Positions 1 through 5,312 are shown, counted from the first letter of the stretch. The stretch: DNA of 13,742 nucleotides from an uncultured Bacilli bacterium (GCA_947628495.1 CANRAC010000013.1:1-13742), one strand, 5' to 3'. The notes: generated by a model not told the origin, from the sequence alone. Translations and numbers: made by a program.

Positions 1-64
1 GTTGAGTGTTACCCAATAATTTGTGTAGCACCTAATTCAAACTGTTTGAGTTAGGTGCACTTTT
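1..64 (+). ncRNA. Putative antitoxin RNA of toxin locus 1 (3' part; begins before the window)
   Basis: This is the plus-strand sequence convergent with the small membrane-peptide gene at 63-146 and ending in a strong intrinsic terminator (28-58). It matches in layout the better preserved plus-strand RNA at 2825-2926: a GTTGAGT block, then a hairpin and T-run. Its promoter would lie upstream of position 1 and cannot be seen. It would be antisense to the 3' untranslated part of the peptide mRNA. The antitoxin role is inferred from layout only. Confidence 0.4.
28..64 (+). terminator. Intrinsic terminator of antitoxin RNA 1
   Basis: A 14-bp stem (28-41 with 45-58, starting GCACCTAATT, one G-U pair) encloses the loop CTG and is followed by ACTTTT. 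On the minus strand the G-U pair becomes an A-C mismatch and there is no T-run, so the hairpin is built for plus-strand transcription. The second locus has the same arrangement at 2896-2926. Confidence 0.7.
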
Positions 65-146
65 AATTTAGAATTACAAAAAGTAATGCTATAAGTAAAA
101 GGATGACAACGATTAAAGCAAAGATTAAAAAATCTTTCTTATTCAA
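63..146 (-). CDS. Type I toxin-like single-span membrane peptide, copy 1 (27 aa)
   Basis: A 27-residue peptide with TTG start, a charged N-terminus (NKKD) and an otherwise hydrophobic span (FLIFALI then ILLLI) that would cross the membrane once. Nineteen of 24 aligned residues match the peptide at 2944-3018, and the non-coding flanks also align. GGAGGTGAT (153-161) lies 10 nt from this TTG. There is no in-frame ATG, and an earlier TTG meets a stop after three codons. Very short hydrophobic peptides with sequestered ribosome sites and convergent RNAs are the hallmark of type I toxins such as Fst, TxpA or hok-like peptides. I recognise no exact family, and a non-toxic small membrane peptide is possible. 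The weak start could mean reduced expression. Confidence 0.6.
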   Translation of the reverse strand: MNKKDFLIFALIVVILLLIALLFVILN

Positions 147-156
147 TCAAGCATCA

Positions 157-179
157 CCTCCAATCTATACAGATAGAGG
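157..179 (-). promoter_or_regulatory. Hairpin sequestering the Shine-Dalgarno of peptide 1
   Basis: In the minus-strand RNA, CCTC (179-176) pairs with GAGG (160-157) of the ribosome site. A second stem, ATCT/AGAT (174-171 with 166-163), closes on a GTAT loop. The sequence differs from locus 2 but the pairing that hides the Shine-Dalgarno is kept, as expected for selected translational control. Confidence 0.55.
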
Positions 180-209
180 CAGCACCCAACTATTAAATGT
201 TCCAAATCA

Positions 210-238
210 ATTATACAAAACATTTGTTTATACAGTAA
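210..238 (-). promoter_or_regulatory. Promoter of membrane peptide 1
   Basis: Read on the minus strand: TTACTG (238-233), 17-nt spacer, TATAAT (215-210). The predicted start is near 203, giving an RNA that begins GGAACATTTAATAG. The block aligns with the promoter of copy 2 at 3070-3098. Confidence 0.65.
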
Positions 239-288
239 TATGTTTTATAAAAAGTTATAACAACATATATAAATAAAAAAGATAATGT

Positions 289-427
289 ATGAATATAAAC
301 GAATTAAATAATTTAATACAAACAAAAAAATGATGGAAATATTTCAGAGAAGAAAATAAGTGATGGACATCATACGTTTGAAGATTTATATAAAAATAGG
401 CGCACAAGATATCAACACGGAAAATAA
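289..427 (+). pseudogene. Frameshifted gene relic (phage-type hypothetical protein fragment)
   Basis: ATG at 289 opens a 14-codon frame (MNINELNNLIQTKK) that hits TGA right after a run of seven A. Shifting frame at the A-run continues as NDGNISEKKISDGHHTFEDL and onwards to TAA at 425-427. The ISDGHHTFEDLY-like segment resembles, from memory, the N-terminal region of short hypothetical proteins found in phages and mobile elements (SDGYHTFxELYxHR type). What remains is far shorter and lacks a good ribosome site, so it is a relic rather than a working gene. The stretch from 240 to 545 holds no intact gene that I can support; besides this relic it has only the 20-nt repeat at 481-500. Confidence 0.4.
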
Positions 428-480
428 TGAGTAAAAAATAATAGCATTTGCAAGAAGTTCTTTTATGTAATGATGAATAT

Positions 481-500
481 GTCAAAGAGACTTGCATAAA
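481..500 (+). repeat. 20-nt repeat, copy A (also at 2825-2844)
   Basis: GTCAAAGAGACTTGCATAAA matches 18 of 20 positions at 2825-2844, where it sits at the predicted 5' end of the antitoxin RNA of locus 2. Here it precedes the split SAM-enzyme gene and is not followed by a toxin terminator, so it may be a leftover of a third toxin locus or a shared upstream element. Confidence 0.6.
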
Positions 501-507
501 TACTACT

Positions 508-535
508 TTGCCAAATTATTGCTTTTATATATTAA
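508..535 (+). promoter_or_regulatory. Possible promoter of the split SAM-enzyme gene
   Basis: TTGCCA (508-513) is followed by an AT-rich -10 candidate, either TATATT (528-533, 14-nt spacer) or TATTAA (530-535, 16-nt spacer). Neither is a clean match, so this is a weak call based on position upstream of the AAGGAGG at 545-551. Confidence 0.3.
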
Positions 536-1011
536 ATACGCTTTAAGGAGGATTTTAATGGCAAGTTTAGAGGAGGATATTAATCAAGCAATTGAAATTG
601 TAAAATGTTCAGACTTTTTTAATGAGTATGATAACATGCAAAAATATAACAGAATCTATCAAAATACAACTGAAAACATTAAAGAGTATATGCCTGTTCT
701 AGATGGCAGTTACAAAAGGGCATTATTGCCAACTGCTTCTGGCGATCATCAATTAGAGGCAATATTAAATGGAATTACCGAAATTACATGCTTTGACATT
801 AATCGTCTTTCTAGATATTTTACAGAATTAAAATTTGCAGCAATTAAAAATCTTTCTAAAAAAGAATTTTTGAATTTTATGTATGAAGATATCTTTAATA
901 TAAATGTTTTTAATTATTTAAAAGGTAGTTTAAAAGAAGATGTATTGATTTTTTGGCAAGAATTATTCAAAAATTGTAGTATAGAAAACATAGACTGGGT
1001 AAACTTTTGGG

Positions 1012-1025
1012 CATCATTATAAAAT
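1012..1025 (+). repeat. Left inverted-repeat arm at the 180-bp inversion
   Basis: CATCATTATAAAAT pairs with the reverse complement of 1191-1203 (CATCATGTAAAAT): six identical bases, a short gap, six more. It marks the left breakpoint. Confidence 0.65.
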
Positions 1026-1197
1026 ATTTGAGAATTAACATATTCATAAATGTTTGTTAAATTAATTAAATCATATTTATCATTTAATGAATTAGCTAAA
1101 TTAGCTAAATCTTCTTCTAAATATTTGATTTTTATATTTTCTAGTCTATTTTGTAAAAATTTATAATTATCATCTAACGTAAGTATTAAAATTTTAC
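1018..1197 (-). other. Inverted 180-bp coding segment
   Basis: Translated on the minus strand this segment reads through about 60 codons without a stop and encodes the missing middle of the flanking plus-strand gene, including DDNYKFLQNRLENIKIKYLE and DLINLTNIYEYVNSQIF. Flipped, the left joint reads TGG GCA TCA TGT AAA and the right joint TAT AAT GAT GAA ATT, both in frame with the flanks. It could be a phase-variable switch or a fixed inversion. No recombinase gene is seen in the window. Confidence 0.75.
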
Positions 1198-1203
1198 ATG
1201 ATG
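1191..1203 (-). repeat. Right inverted-repeat arm at the 180-bp inversion
   Basis: ATTTTACATGATG is the imperfect reverse complement of 1012-1025. The ATGATG half (1198-1203) is an exact complement of CATCAT (1012-1017). Confidence 0.65.
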
Positions 1204-1466
1204 AAATTGCTAATAAAAAAGGAAAACGAATCTTACTAGATAAATTGTACGCTTTTAGAAATGTACAGTTTATAAAATATCTAAAAGATTTGGATATTGA
1301 TTATTATGAGTTGAATCCTACTGGTTTAGGATGTGGATTAGGTTTTAAGGATGTAATAGCAGTATATCAAAAAAGTTATAAATAACCTTGTTACTTTCCC
1401 CAGATTGATAGTAACCTTGAACTAATTAAAATAGAAAACGACTTGTTATATTTTTCCCTCGATATA

Positions 1467-1475
1467 TGCTATAAT
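1467..1475 (+). promoter_or_regulatory. Extended -10 promoter of the GNAT gene
   Basis: TGCTATAAT is a perfect extended -10. TTGTTA at 1443-1448 is 21 nt away, too far for a normal -35, so recognition would rest on the extended -10. The predicted start near 1482 lies upstream of ATG 1500 and rules out the in-frame start at 1443. Confidence 0.6.
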
Positions 1476-1499
1476 ATAAAAAAAAGAAAAGAGAATATT

Positions 1500-1952
1500 A
1501 TGAAAAATCCTAGCGAATATGAATTAGAGTGTGCCACTAACAATGATATAAAATTATTAGTAACATATAAAGTAGCAAGTATTTTAGATTATAGTCAGGA
1601 TTTATCTGAAGAGGAAAGAGAAAAAATCGCCACTTATGTTAAAAATACTGTTCCTCACCAAATTAATGATTATAAACTGATAAACATTCACGGCCAAAAA
1701 GTGGGATGTTTATTATTAGAAAAATATGAAGATGGTATTTTATTAAATGAAATATATTTACATAAAAATTATAGAAGAAAAGGGATAGGTACCAATATAT
1801 TAACTAATGTATTGAATAATAATCCTAAAGTTTATTTATGGGTCTATAAAAAAAATACTAATGCTGTAAATTTATATAAAAAATTGGGATTTAAAATAAT
1901 AGAAACAACTGCAACTAGATATTTTATGAAATATGATAAAAACTGTAAATAA
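1500..1952 (+). CDS. GNAT-family N-acetyltransferase
   Basis: A 150-residue protein of typical length for the Gcn5-related acetyltransferases, which transfer an acetyl group from acetyl-CoA to an amine. The acetyl-CoA-binding motif is at about residues 91-97 (YRRKGIG), preceded by the beta-strand ILLNEIYLHKNY. The second motif, NAVNLYKKLGF (121-131), is the usual C-terminal signature. No signal peptide or membrane span is seen, so it is cytoplasmic. The substrate cannot be predicted. I chose ATG 1500 because the promoter -10 lies inside the longer frame that starts at 1443. The ribosome site is weak (AAAGAGAA). It lies between the split SAM-enzyme gene and the formylglutamate hydrolase-like gene, on the same strand but with its own promoter. 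Confidence 0.85.
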   Translation: MKNPSEYELECATNNDIKLLVTYKVASILDYSQDLSEEEREKIATYVKNTVPHQINDYKLINIHGQKVGCLLLEKYEDGILLNEIYLHKNYRRKGIGTNILTNVLNNNPKVYLWVYKKNTNAVNLYKKLGFKIIETTATRYFMKYDKNCK

Positions 1953-2020
1953 ATTTTTCATTCTTTTAAAGGCGAATTTCTTTTGGCCAGGAAATTATAA
2001 TAAATAAAAAGGAGGTTTTT

Positions 2021-2758
2021 ATGAGCCATATTTTATTTCATATCCCTCATTCATCTTTAACAATTCCCAATATGTTTTGGAGTATTTGCGTTAAAGATGT
2101 AGATTATATAAAGAAAACAAATCTTTTTTTAAGTGATTATTTAATAGATAAATTAGTGCCAGACCAATGTAACAGATTAAAGTTTAGGTATTCTAGAATA
2201 TTTTGTGATGTAGAGAAATTTAAAGATGACTCTAAAGAAACTATGGCCAAAAAGGGTATGGGTGTAGTTTATACCAAAGACTGCGAAAATATTATAACTG
2301 TTCCTAACAAAAAATATAAAAATATTATAATAAAATCTTACTATAATAAACATCATAATAAATTGGATAAAATTAGCACAAACATATTAAATAAATATGG
2401 TAAATGTGTAATAATTGATCTTCATAGTTATTCTGATGAAATGGTAAAAAAATTATTTAATAGCCATAATAATCCCGATATTTGTATAGGAGTGGATTCG
2501 TTTTATACAGATGAAAATCTAATTAAAATGACTATTGAACATTTTAAAAAATGCGGTTATTCTGTAGAAATTAATAAACCTTATGTCGGAACTATTATTC
2601 CTAATAAATATATAAATACAAAAGATACCAGATTAAAATCAATTATGTTAGAAATTAACAAAAGAATTTATTTAAACAATGAGAATGATTTCTTTTATTT
2701 AAAAAATTGTCTAAATGATTATTACCAAAAACTACTAAAATATGATAAATTTGTATAG
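2021..2758 (+). CDS. N-formylglutamate amidohydrolase family protein
   Basis: A 245-residue cytoplasmic protein with the signature blocks of the N-formylglutamate amidohydrolase family, metal-dependent enzymes that release formate or otherwise cleave N-acyl amino acids. Visible motifs are HIPHSS (7-12), DVEKF (63-67), GMGVVYT (79-85), IDLHSY (132-137), NKPYVGTIIP (185-194) and LEIN (210-213). The histidines and acidic residues in these blocks are the expected metal and catalytic ligands. The start is well supported by AAGGAGG (2009-2015) six bases before ATG. A TATAAT-like -10 at 1996-2001 has no clear -35. No histidine-degradation genes are nearby, so the physiological substrate is uncertain; a role on other N-acylated substrates is possible. 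Confidence 0.8.
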   Translation: MSHILFHIPHSSLTIPNMFWSICVKDVDYIKKTNLFLSDYLIDKLVPDQCNRLKFRYSRIFCDVEKFKDDSKETMAKKGMGVVYTKDCENIITVPNKKYKNIIIKSYYNKHHNKLDKISTNILNKYGKCVIIDLHSYSDEMVKKLFNSHNNPDICIGVDSFYTDENLIKMTIEHFKKCGYSVEINKPYVGTIIPNKYINTKDTRLKSIMLEINKRIYLNNENDFFYLKNCLNDYYQKLLKYDKFV

Positions 2759-2789
2759 AATATAGAAATTCTAATTTTAGGGAAACTAC

Positions 2790-2818
2790 TTGTTAAAACA
2801 TTGTTATTATGATATTAT
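2790..2818 (+). promoter_or_regulatory. Promoter of antitoxin RNA 2
   Basis: TTGTTA (2790-2795), 17-nt spacer, TATTAT (2813-2818) preceded by TGA, giving an extended -10. The start is predicted near 2825, just where the 20-nt repeat begins. A second, poorer candidate is TTGTCA (2823-2828) with TAAAAT (2841-2846), only 12 nt apart. Confidence 0.55.
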
Positions 2819-2824
2819 GTATTT

Positions 2825-2844
2825 GTCAAGGAAACTTGCATAAA
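2825..2844 (+). repeat. 20-nt repeat, copy B (also at 481-500)
   Basis: GTCAAGGAAACTTGCATAAA, 18 of 20 identical to 481-500. It lies at the predicted 5' end of the antitoxin RNA. Confidence 0.6.
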
Positions 2845-2853
2845 ATAGAAAGT

Positions 2854-2886
2854 GGATACTTAACAGTACAAAGTTGAGTACTCACC
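2854..2886 (+). repeat. Inverted-repeat arm, left side of toxin locus 2
   Basis: GGATACTTAACAGT followed by TTGAGTACTCACC reappears on the minus strand at 3063-3038 as GGATACTTAATAGTTGAGTG and CTTACC, with a 7-nt insertion on this side. The peptide mRNA, if it extends this far, could pair its 5' and 3' ends over at least 10 bp plus 6 bp. Confidence 0.65.
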
Positions 2887-2895
2887 AATGGGTTT

Positions 2896-2926
2896 GCACT
2901 TAATCTTGTTGGATTGAGTGCTTTTT
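2896..2926 (+). terminator. Intrinsic terminator of antitoxin RNA 2
   Basis: A 10-bp stem, GCACTTAATC (2896-2905) with GATTGAGTGC (2912-2921), loop TTGTTG, then TTTTT. One G-U pair works only in plus-strand RNA, matching the plus-strand orientation of the T-run. Confidence 0.75.
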
Positions 2927-2943
2927 CGTTTTAATATTCATTA

Positions 2944-3018
2944 TCACTTAAATAATAGAATAATAAGTAGAAGGATGATAATGATTAAAGCAAAGATTAG
3001 AAAATCTTTTTTAGCCAT
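2944..3018 (-). CDS. Type I toxin-like single-span membrane peptide, copy 2 (24 aa)
   Basis: ATG start, 24 residues, stop TGA. After MAKKD comes a hydrophobic run (FLIFALIIIILLLIILLF) and a terminal Lys: one membrane span with a charged residue at each end. GGAGG (3026-3030) is seven bases from ATG and is buried in a hairpin. Promoter, 5' leader, coding part and terminator all align with the locus at 63-238, which makes chance unlikely even for so short a frame. Known type I toxins of this style depolarise or damage the membrane when their antisense RNA is lost; the link to this peptide is by analogy. Alternative: a small membrane regulator. Confidence 0.7.
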   Translation of the reverse strand: MAKKDFLIFALIIIILLLIILLFK

Positions 3019-3024
3019 TTCATC

Positions 3025-3040
3025 ACCTCCTTTCGGAGGT
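3025..3040 (-). promoter_or_regulatory. GAAA-tetraloop hairpin hiding the Shine-Dalgarno of peptide 2
   Basis: The minus-strand RNA reads ACCTCC GAAA GGAGGT: a perfect 6-bp stem capped by a GNRA tetraloop, with the whole GGAGG core on the 3' side. This would block ribosome binding until opened. Confidence 0.75.
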
Positions 3041-3063
3041 AAGCACTCAACTATTAAGTATCC
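3038..3063 (-). repeat. Inverted-repeat arm, right side of toxin locus 2 (5' end of the peptide mRNA)
   Basis: The minus-strand sequence begins at the predicted transcription start, GGATACTTAATAGTTGAGTG, and mirrors 2854-2886. In locus 1 the related pieces are near 203-180 (minus strand) and the window start (GTTGAGTGTTACC). Confidence 0.65.
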
Positions 3064-3069
3064 ATAAAA

Positions 3070-3098
3070 ATTATATCAAACGTTTGTTCTTAAGACAA
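3070..3098 (-). promoter_or_regulatory. Promoter of membrane peptide 2
   Basis: Read on the minus strand: TTGTCT (3098-3093), 17-nt spacer, TATAAT (3075-3070) preceded by TGA. The start is expected at G3063. It is one of the best promoter matches in the window, consistent with a strongly transcribed but translationally blocked toxin mRNA. Confidence 0.75.
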
Positions 3099-3206
3099 TA
3101 TGTTTTCGTGCTGTTAAAAAATATAAATCCAATAAATAAATTATATTATTTTATTTACATGTTATTTTTTTATTTAAACATACTATAACTAGAATGGAAG
3201 TATGTT

Positions 3207-3974
3207 ATGAAAAAAAGTAAGTTGCTGATAGCTGTTCTTTTATCATTAACTATCGTAACCTATAGTGCCACTGGCATTTTGAAATGGTTGAAAGATAATG
3301 AAGAAGAAAAAAGGTTATTAGAAAAATTAAAAACATATAAATATATAGATAACAATATTCTAACAGAAGCAAAAATTCCGAAAGAAGCGGAAAGCTCAGT
3401 ACCTGCGGGTACGGAATCGGAAATTAAAATCGATTTTCCTAAACTAAAACAAGATAATGCCGATGTAGTAGGGTGGCTAACTATTGAAAATACCAAAATT
3501 GATTATCCCGTTGTTCAAGCGAAAGACAATAGTTATTATCTTAATCATTCTTTTTTAAAAAAAGAAAATGAGGCAGGATCAATTTTCCTAGATTATCGCA
3601 ATGATTTAGAAAACATCAAAAAAAATACAATTATTTATGGTCATGCTCGGGTGGATGGTTCAATGTTTGGTAGCCTGGAAAAACTTTTAATGGATAAAAA
3701 TAGTCATATAATAGAATTATCGACCCCGCTTTATAAAAGTAAATGGCAAATATTTAGTGCTTATACAATAGCAAAAGAAAGTTATTATCTTACTACTAAG
3801 TTTATTAATGAAAATTCTTATTTAAAATTTATTGACAAAATTTTAAAAAGAAGTAAACAACAATTTGATACTGATACGACAAATATCGACAATATTTTAA
3901 CGTTATCAACATGTAAAGATAATTTTAGCCATCGCATTGTGATTCACGCTAAACTTATTGAAAAAGAACCTTAA
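3207..3974 (+). CDS. srtB: Class B sortase
   Basis: A 255-residue membrane-anchored cysteine transpeptidase that cuts a sorting motif in secreted proteins and joins them to the cell wall or to each other. Residues 6-28 form an N-terminal membrane anchor, followed by a charged linker and the sortase domain from about residue 75. Catalytic residues are visible: His146 in IIYGH, Cys236 in TLSTC and Arg243 in SHRIVIH. VGWLTIENTKIDYPVVQ (88-104) is typical of class B enzymes. The ribosome site is modest (GGAAG, 3196-3200). The next gene, convergent on the minus strand, has a matching C-terminal sorting signal, so it is the likely substrate. The two frames end within the same palindrome. Confidence 0.92.
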   Translation: MKKSKLLIAVLLSLTIVTYSATGILKWLKDNEEEKRLLEKLKTYKYIDNNILTEAKIPKEAESSVPAGTESEIKIDFPKLKQDNADVVGWLTIENTKIDYPVVQAKDNSYYLNHSFLKKENEAGSIFLDYRNDLENIKKNTIIYGHARVDGSMFGSLEKLLMDKNSHIIELSTPLYKSKWQIFSAYTIAKESYYLTTKFINENSYLKFIDKILKRSKQQFDTDTTNIDNILTLSTCKDNFSHRIVIHAKLIEKEP

Positions 3975-3988
3975 TTAAGGTTCTTTTT
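3961..3988. terminator. Bidirectional terminator, perfect 28-bp palindrome
   Basis: Each half reads AAAAAGAACCTTAA and the two halves meet at 3974/3975, giving A-run, stem and T-run on both strands. It contains the last codons and the overlapping stop codons of the sortase (TAA 3972-3974) and of its convergent neighbour (3973-3971). Confidence 0.85.
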
Positions 3989-4723
3989 ATAACGGTAAAC
4001 ACTAAAGAATAAAAGTGCCATTCCCATGATACCAAACATTATGATAATATTTAGTTTATCACTTGTTTCAGGACTTACTTCAGAAAATAAACTTTCAATT
4101 TCTGTTAATGATAATTCAGCTCCCGATTTAATGGTTTTTAACTCTCCATCCATCTCGACAACGGCATCTTTAGAGTCACTAGGTACCCACATTGTTGGAG
4201 TATCGGCAGTTTCTGTTGTATTAACTAAATTAGTATCTTCATCAATTATCATACGAGATTGATTAGTTACTCCTTTACCTTGAGAAAGTTCGATTCCTCC
4301 AAAACCATTCCCCGAAACATCAACATTACCAAGAAGTTTAACAGTTCCTCCATTAACTAATATCGCCGCATTTCCACCGGTTAATTTAATATCTTTAACA
4401 GTGGCTACTGTTTTATAGATTTGTAAAAGATATATTCCACCCCAAACTTTATTGTCCGAACTTTTTCCTTCTCCAAAAGTCCCGACATATTTCATAGTAT
4501 GATTATCACCATCAACTGTAACTTGACGGGTAATATTAATCTTTTGGGTAGTTTCAATATCATTACCTAAAATAATCGTACTTACTTCTTTATTTTGTAA
4601 AGCTTCTAAAAATTCTGCTTGGTCATGGACTACACTTTCTGTTAAGGCACTAACTTTAATATTTGGAATAACTAATAAACCAATAATAATAGCTAGTAAA
4701 AGTATCCATCTTTTCTTTAACAT
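3971..4723 (-). CDS. Secreted cell-wall-anchored protein with SPETSD sorting signal (probable sortase B substrate)
   Basis: A 250-residue surface protein. Residues 1-26 are a signal peptide (MLKKRWILLLAIIIGLLV then VSA, likely cut after Ala26). Residues 35-165 resemble a short right-handed beta-helix of the pectate-lyase-like type, with repeated strand-turn units such as TIILGNDIE, ITRQVTVDGDNHTM, TVKDIKLTGG, GTVKLLGNVDVSGNGFGGI. The C-terminus has SPETSD (217-222), a hydrophobic span (224-242) and a basic tail (RYKKNLN), the classical sorting-signal layout with a noncanonical motif. I chose ATG 4721-4723 because AAAGGAG (4737-4731) lies seven bases upstream; an in-frame start 33 bases earlier lacks this. 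Too short for a likely enzyme; a binding or wall-structural role is possible. Confidence 0.82.
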   Translation of the reverse strand: MLKKRWILLLAIIIGLLVIPNIKVSALTESVVHDQAEFLEALQNKEVSTIILGNDIETTQKINITRQVTVDGDNHTMKYVGTFGEGKSSDNKVWGGIYLLQIYKTVATVKDIKLTGGNAAILVNGGTVKLLGNVDVSGNGFGGIELSQGKGVTNQSRMIIDEDTNLVNTTETADTPTMWVPSDSKDAVVEMDGELKTIKSGAELSLTEIESLFSEVSPETSDKLNIIIMFGIMGMALLFFSVYRYKKNLN

Positions 4724-4781
4724 TTTCAAACTCCTTTCTTTACTTTTAGTTTGCATTAAATTGGCAATAATATACTCGTAC

Positions 4782-4811
4782 TTTAGTGTAAAATTAAAAA
4801 AATGGTATAAA
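4782..4811 (+). promoter_or_regulatory. Promoter of the ferritin-like gene
   Basis: TTTAGT (4782-4787), 18-nt spacer, TATAAA (4806-4811) preceded by TGG, an extended -10. It lies in the divergent gap shared with the cell-wall protein gene, for which I see no clear promoter. Confidence 0.45.
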
Positions 4812-4853
4812 AACTCGCAAATTTTTCATGCTAAAAATAAAAGGAGAATGATT

Positions 4854-5297
4854 ATGGAAAAAGATCAAAAAAAAGAAGAAGTAAATGTTTTAGATGAATT
4901 ACATAAGGGAGCTTGTATGGGAATGGACGCTATATCTTTTATAATGGATAAAGTTAAAGATGAAGATTTTAAATCCACTTTAGAAAAACAATATAATGGA
5001 TATAAAGATGTCGCTGCGCAAATTGAAGAGTTATATCCGGAATATTCTGAAAAAGATCCTCATGAAACTAGTGCTATGAATAAAGCCATGACTTGGTGGG
5101 GAATCGAAATGAAAACAATGAGTGATGATACAACATCTAAATTAGCTGAGCTCATAATGCAGGGGACAAATATGGGCATTATTGAAGGAAGAAGACTATT
5201 AAATCAAAAATCTATGGAAGAACAAGTCAAAAAAATAGCGGAAGACTATGTCAAAATGCAAGAAGACGATGTTGAAGATTTAAAAAATTATCTCTAA
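4854..5297 (+). CDS. Ferritin-like helical-bundle protein (DUF2383-like)
   Basis: A 147-residue protein, almost all helix by composition, with no signal peptide or membrane span. The pattern HKGACMGMDAISFIMDKV, then LEKQYNGYKDVAAQIEEL, KAMTWWGIEMKTMSDD and LIMQGTNMGIIEGRRLLN matches, from memory, Firmicutes proteins annotated as DUF2383/ferritin-like four-helix bundles. Possible metal ligands are acidic and His residues in helices one and two, but a canonical ExxH pair is not obvious, so metal storage should not be assumed. The start at 4854 is chosen over ATG 4848 because AAGGAG (4841-4846) is seven bases from the former and one base from the latter. It ends in its own terminator. Confidence 0.65.
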   Translation: MEKDQKKEEVNVLDELHKGACMGMDAISFIMDKVKDEDFKSTLEKQYNGYKDVAAQIEELYPEYSEKDPHETSAMNKAMTWWGIEMKTMSDDTTSKLAELIMQGTNMGIIEGRRLLNQKSMEEQVKKIAEDYVKMQEDDVEDLKNYL

Positions 5298-5312
5298 AAT
5301 AGAGATTTTTTT
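5290..5312 (+). terminator. Terminator of the ferritin-like gene
   Basis: A 7-bp stem, ATCTCTA with TAGAGAT, loop AAA, then a T-run to 5312. The stem overlaps the stop codon, and the T-run abuts the ATG of the next small frame. Confidence 0.7.

Larger units (their letters stand above)
558..1385 (+). pseudogene. DUF3419-like SAM-dependent enzyme gene, split by an internal inversion
   Basis: The start is ATG 558, six bases after AAGGAGG (545-551). In the present orientation the frame stops at 1020-1022 after 154 codons. The N-terminal part has LLPTASGDHQLEAIL and ITCFDINRLSRYFTELKFAA, which resemble the SAM-binding loop and following helix of DUF3419/BtaA-like SAM-dependent proteins. The middle of the protein (TLDDNYKFLQNRL onwards to INLTNIYEYVN) is readable only on the minus strand across 1018-1197. 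The C-terminal part (DEIANKKGKRILLDKLYAF to GLGFKDVIAVYQK) resumes on the plus strand from 1200 and ends at TAA 1383-1385. Re-inverting 1018-1197 gives one 275-residue frame without stops. The reaction cannot be told. Compared with my memory of relatives, the reconstructed protein may lack some residues around the joints. Confidence 0.7.
2825..2926 (+). ncRNA. Putative antitoxin RNA of toxin locus 2
   Basis: About 100 nt between a good promoter and a strong terminator, with no ribosome site or plausible reading frame, convergent with the membrane-peptide gene at 2944-3018. It overlaps the 3' untranslated end of the peptide mRNA as an antisense RNA. It also carries GGATACTTAACAGT and TTGAGT, the same sequences in the same sense as the 5' end of the peptide mRNA. 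It could therefore compete for the complementary 3' tail of that mRNA. Role inferred from arrangement. Confidence 0.5.

Noticed and set aside
255..497. An 80-codon open frame on the minus strand.
   Set aside because: It has no ribosome site, a random Phe/Tyr/His/Cys-rich composition of antisense AT-rich DNA, and it overlaps the plus-strand relic and the 20-nt repeat.
1390..1415. GTTACT/AGTAAC inverted repeat after the split gene as a terminator.
   Set aside because: Only six base pairs, a 14-nt loop and no T-run follow.
2823..3098. Toxin locus 2 as a MITE-like mobile element, because of the flanking inverted arms.
   Set aside because: The arms coincide with the transcript's 5' leader and 3' tail, have a 7-nt gap, and no target-site duplication is visible. 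RNA pairing explains them better.
3121..3206. Promoter for the sortase (TTTACA at 3154 with TACTAT at 3181 or TATAAC at 3184).
   Set aside because: The spacer lengths (21 nt or more) do not fit and no alternative pair is convincing. The sortase promoter remains unassigned.
3260..3496. Open frame on the minus strand inside the sortase gene.
   Set aside because: It lies wholly antisense to a strongly supported gene and has no start signals of its own.
4026..4262. Open frame on the plus strand inside the anchored protein gene.
   Set aside because: It is a shadow of the minus-strand gene, which has a signal peptide, sorting signal and good ribosome site.
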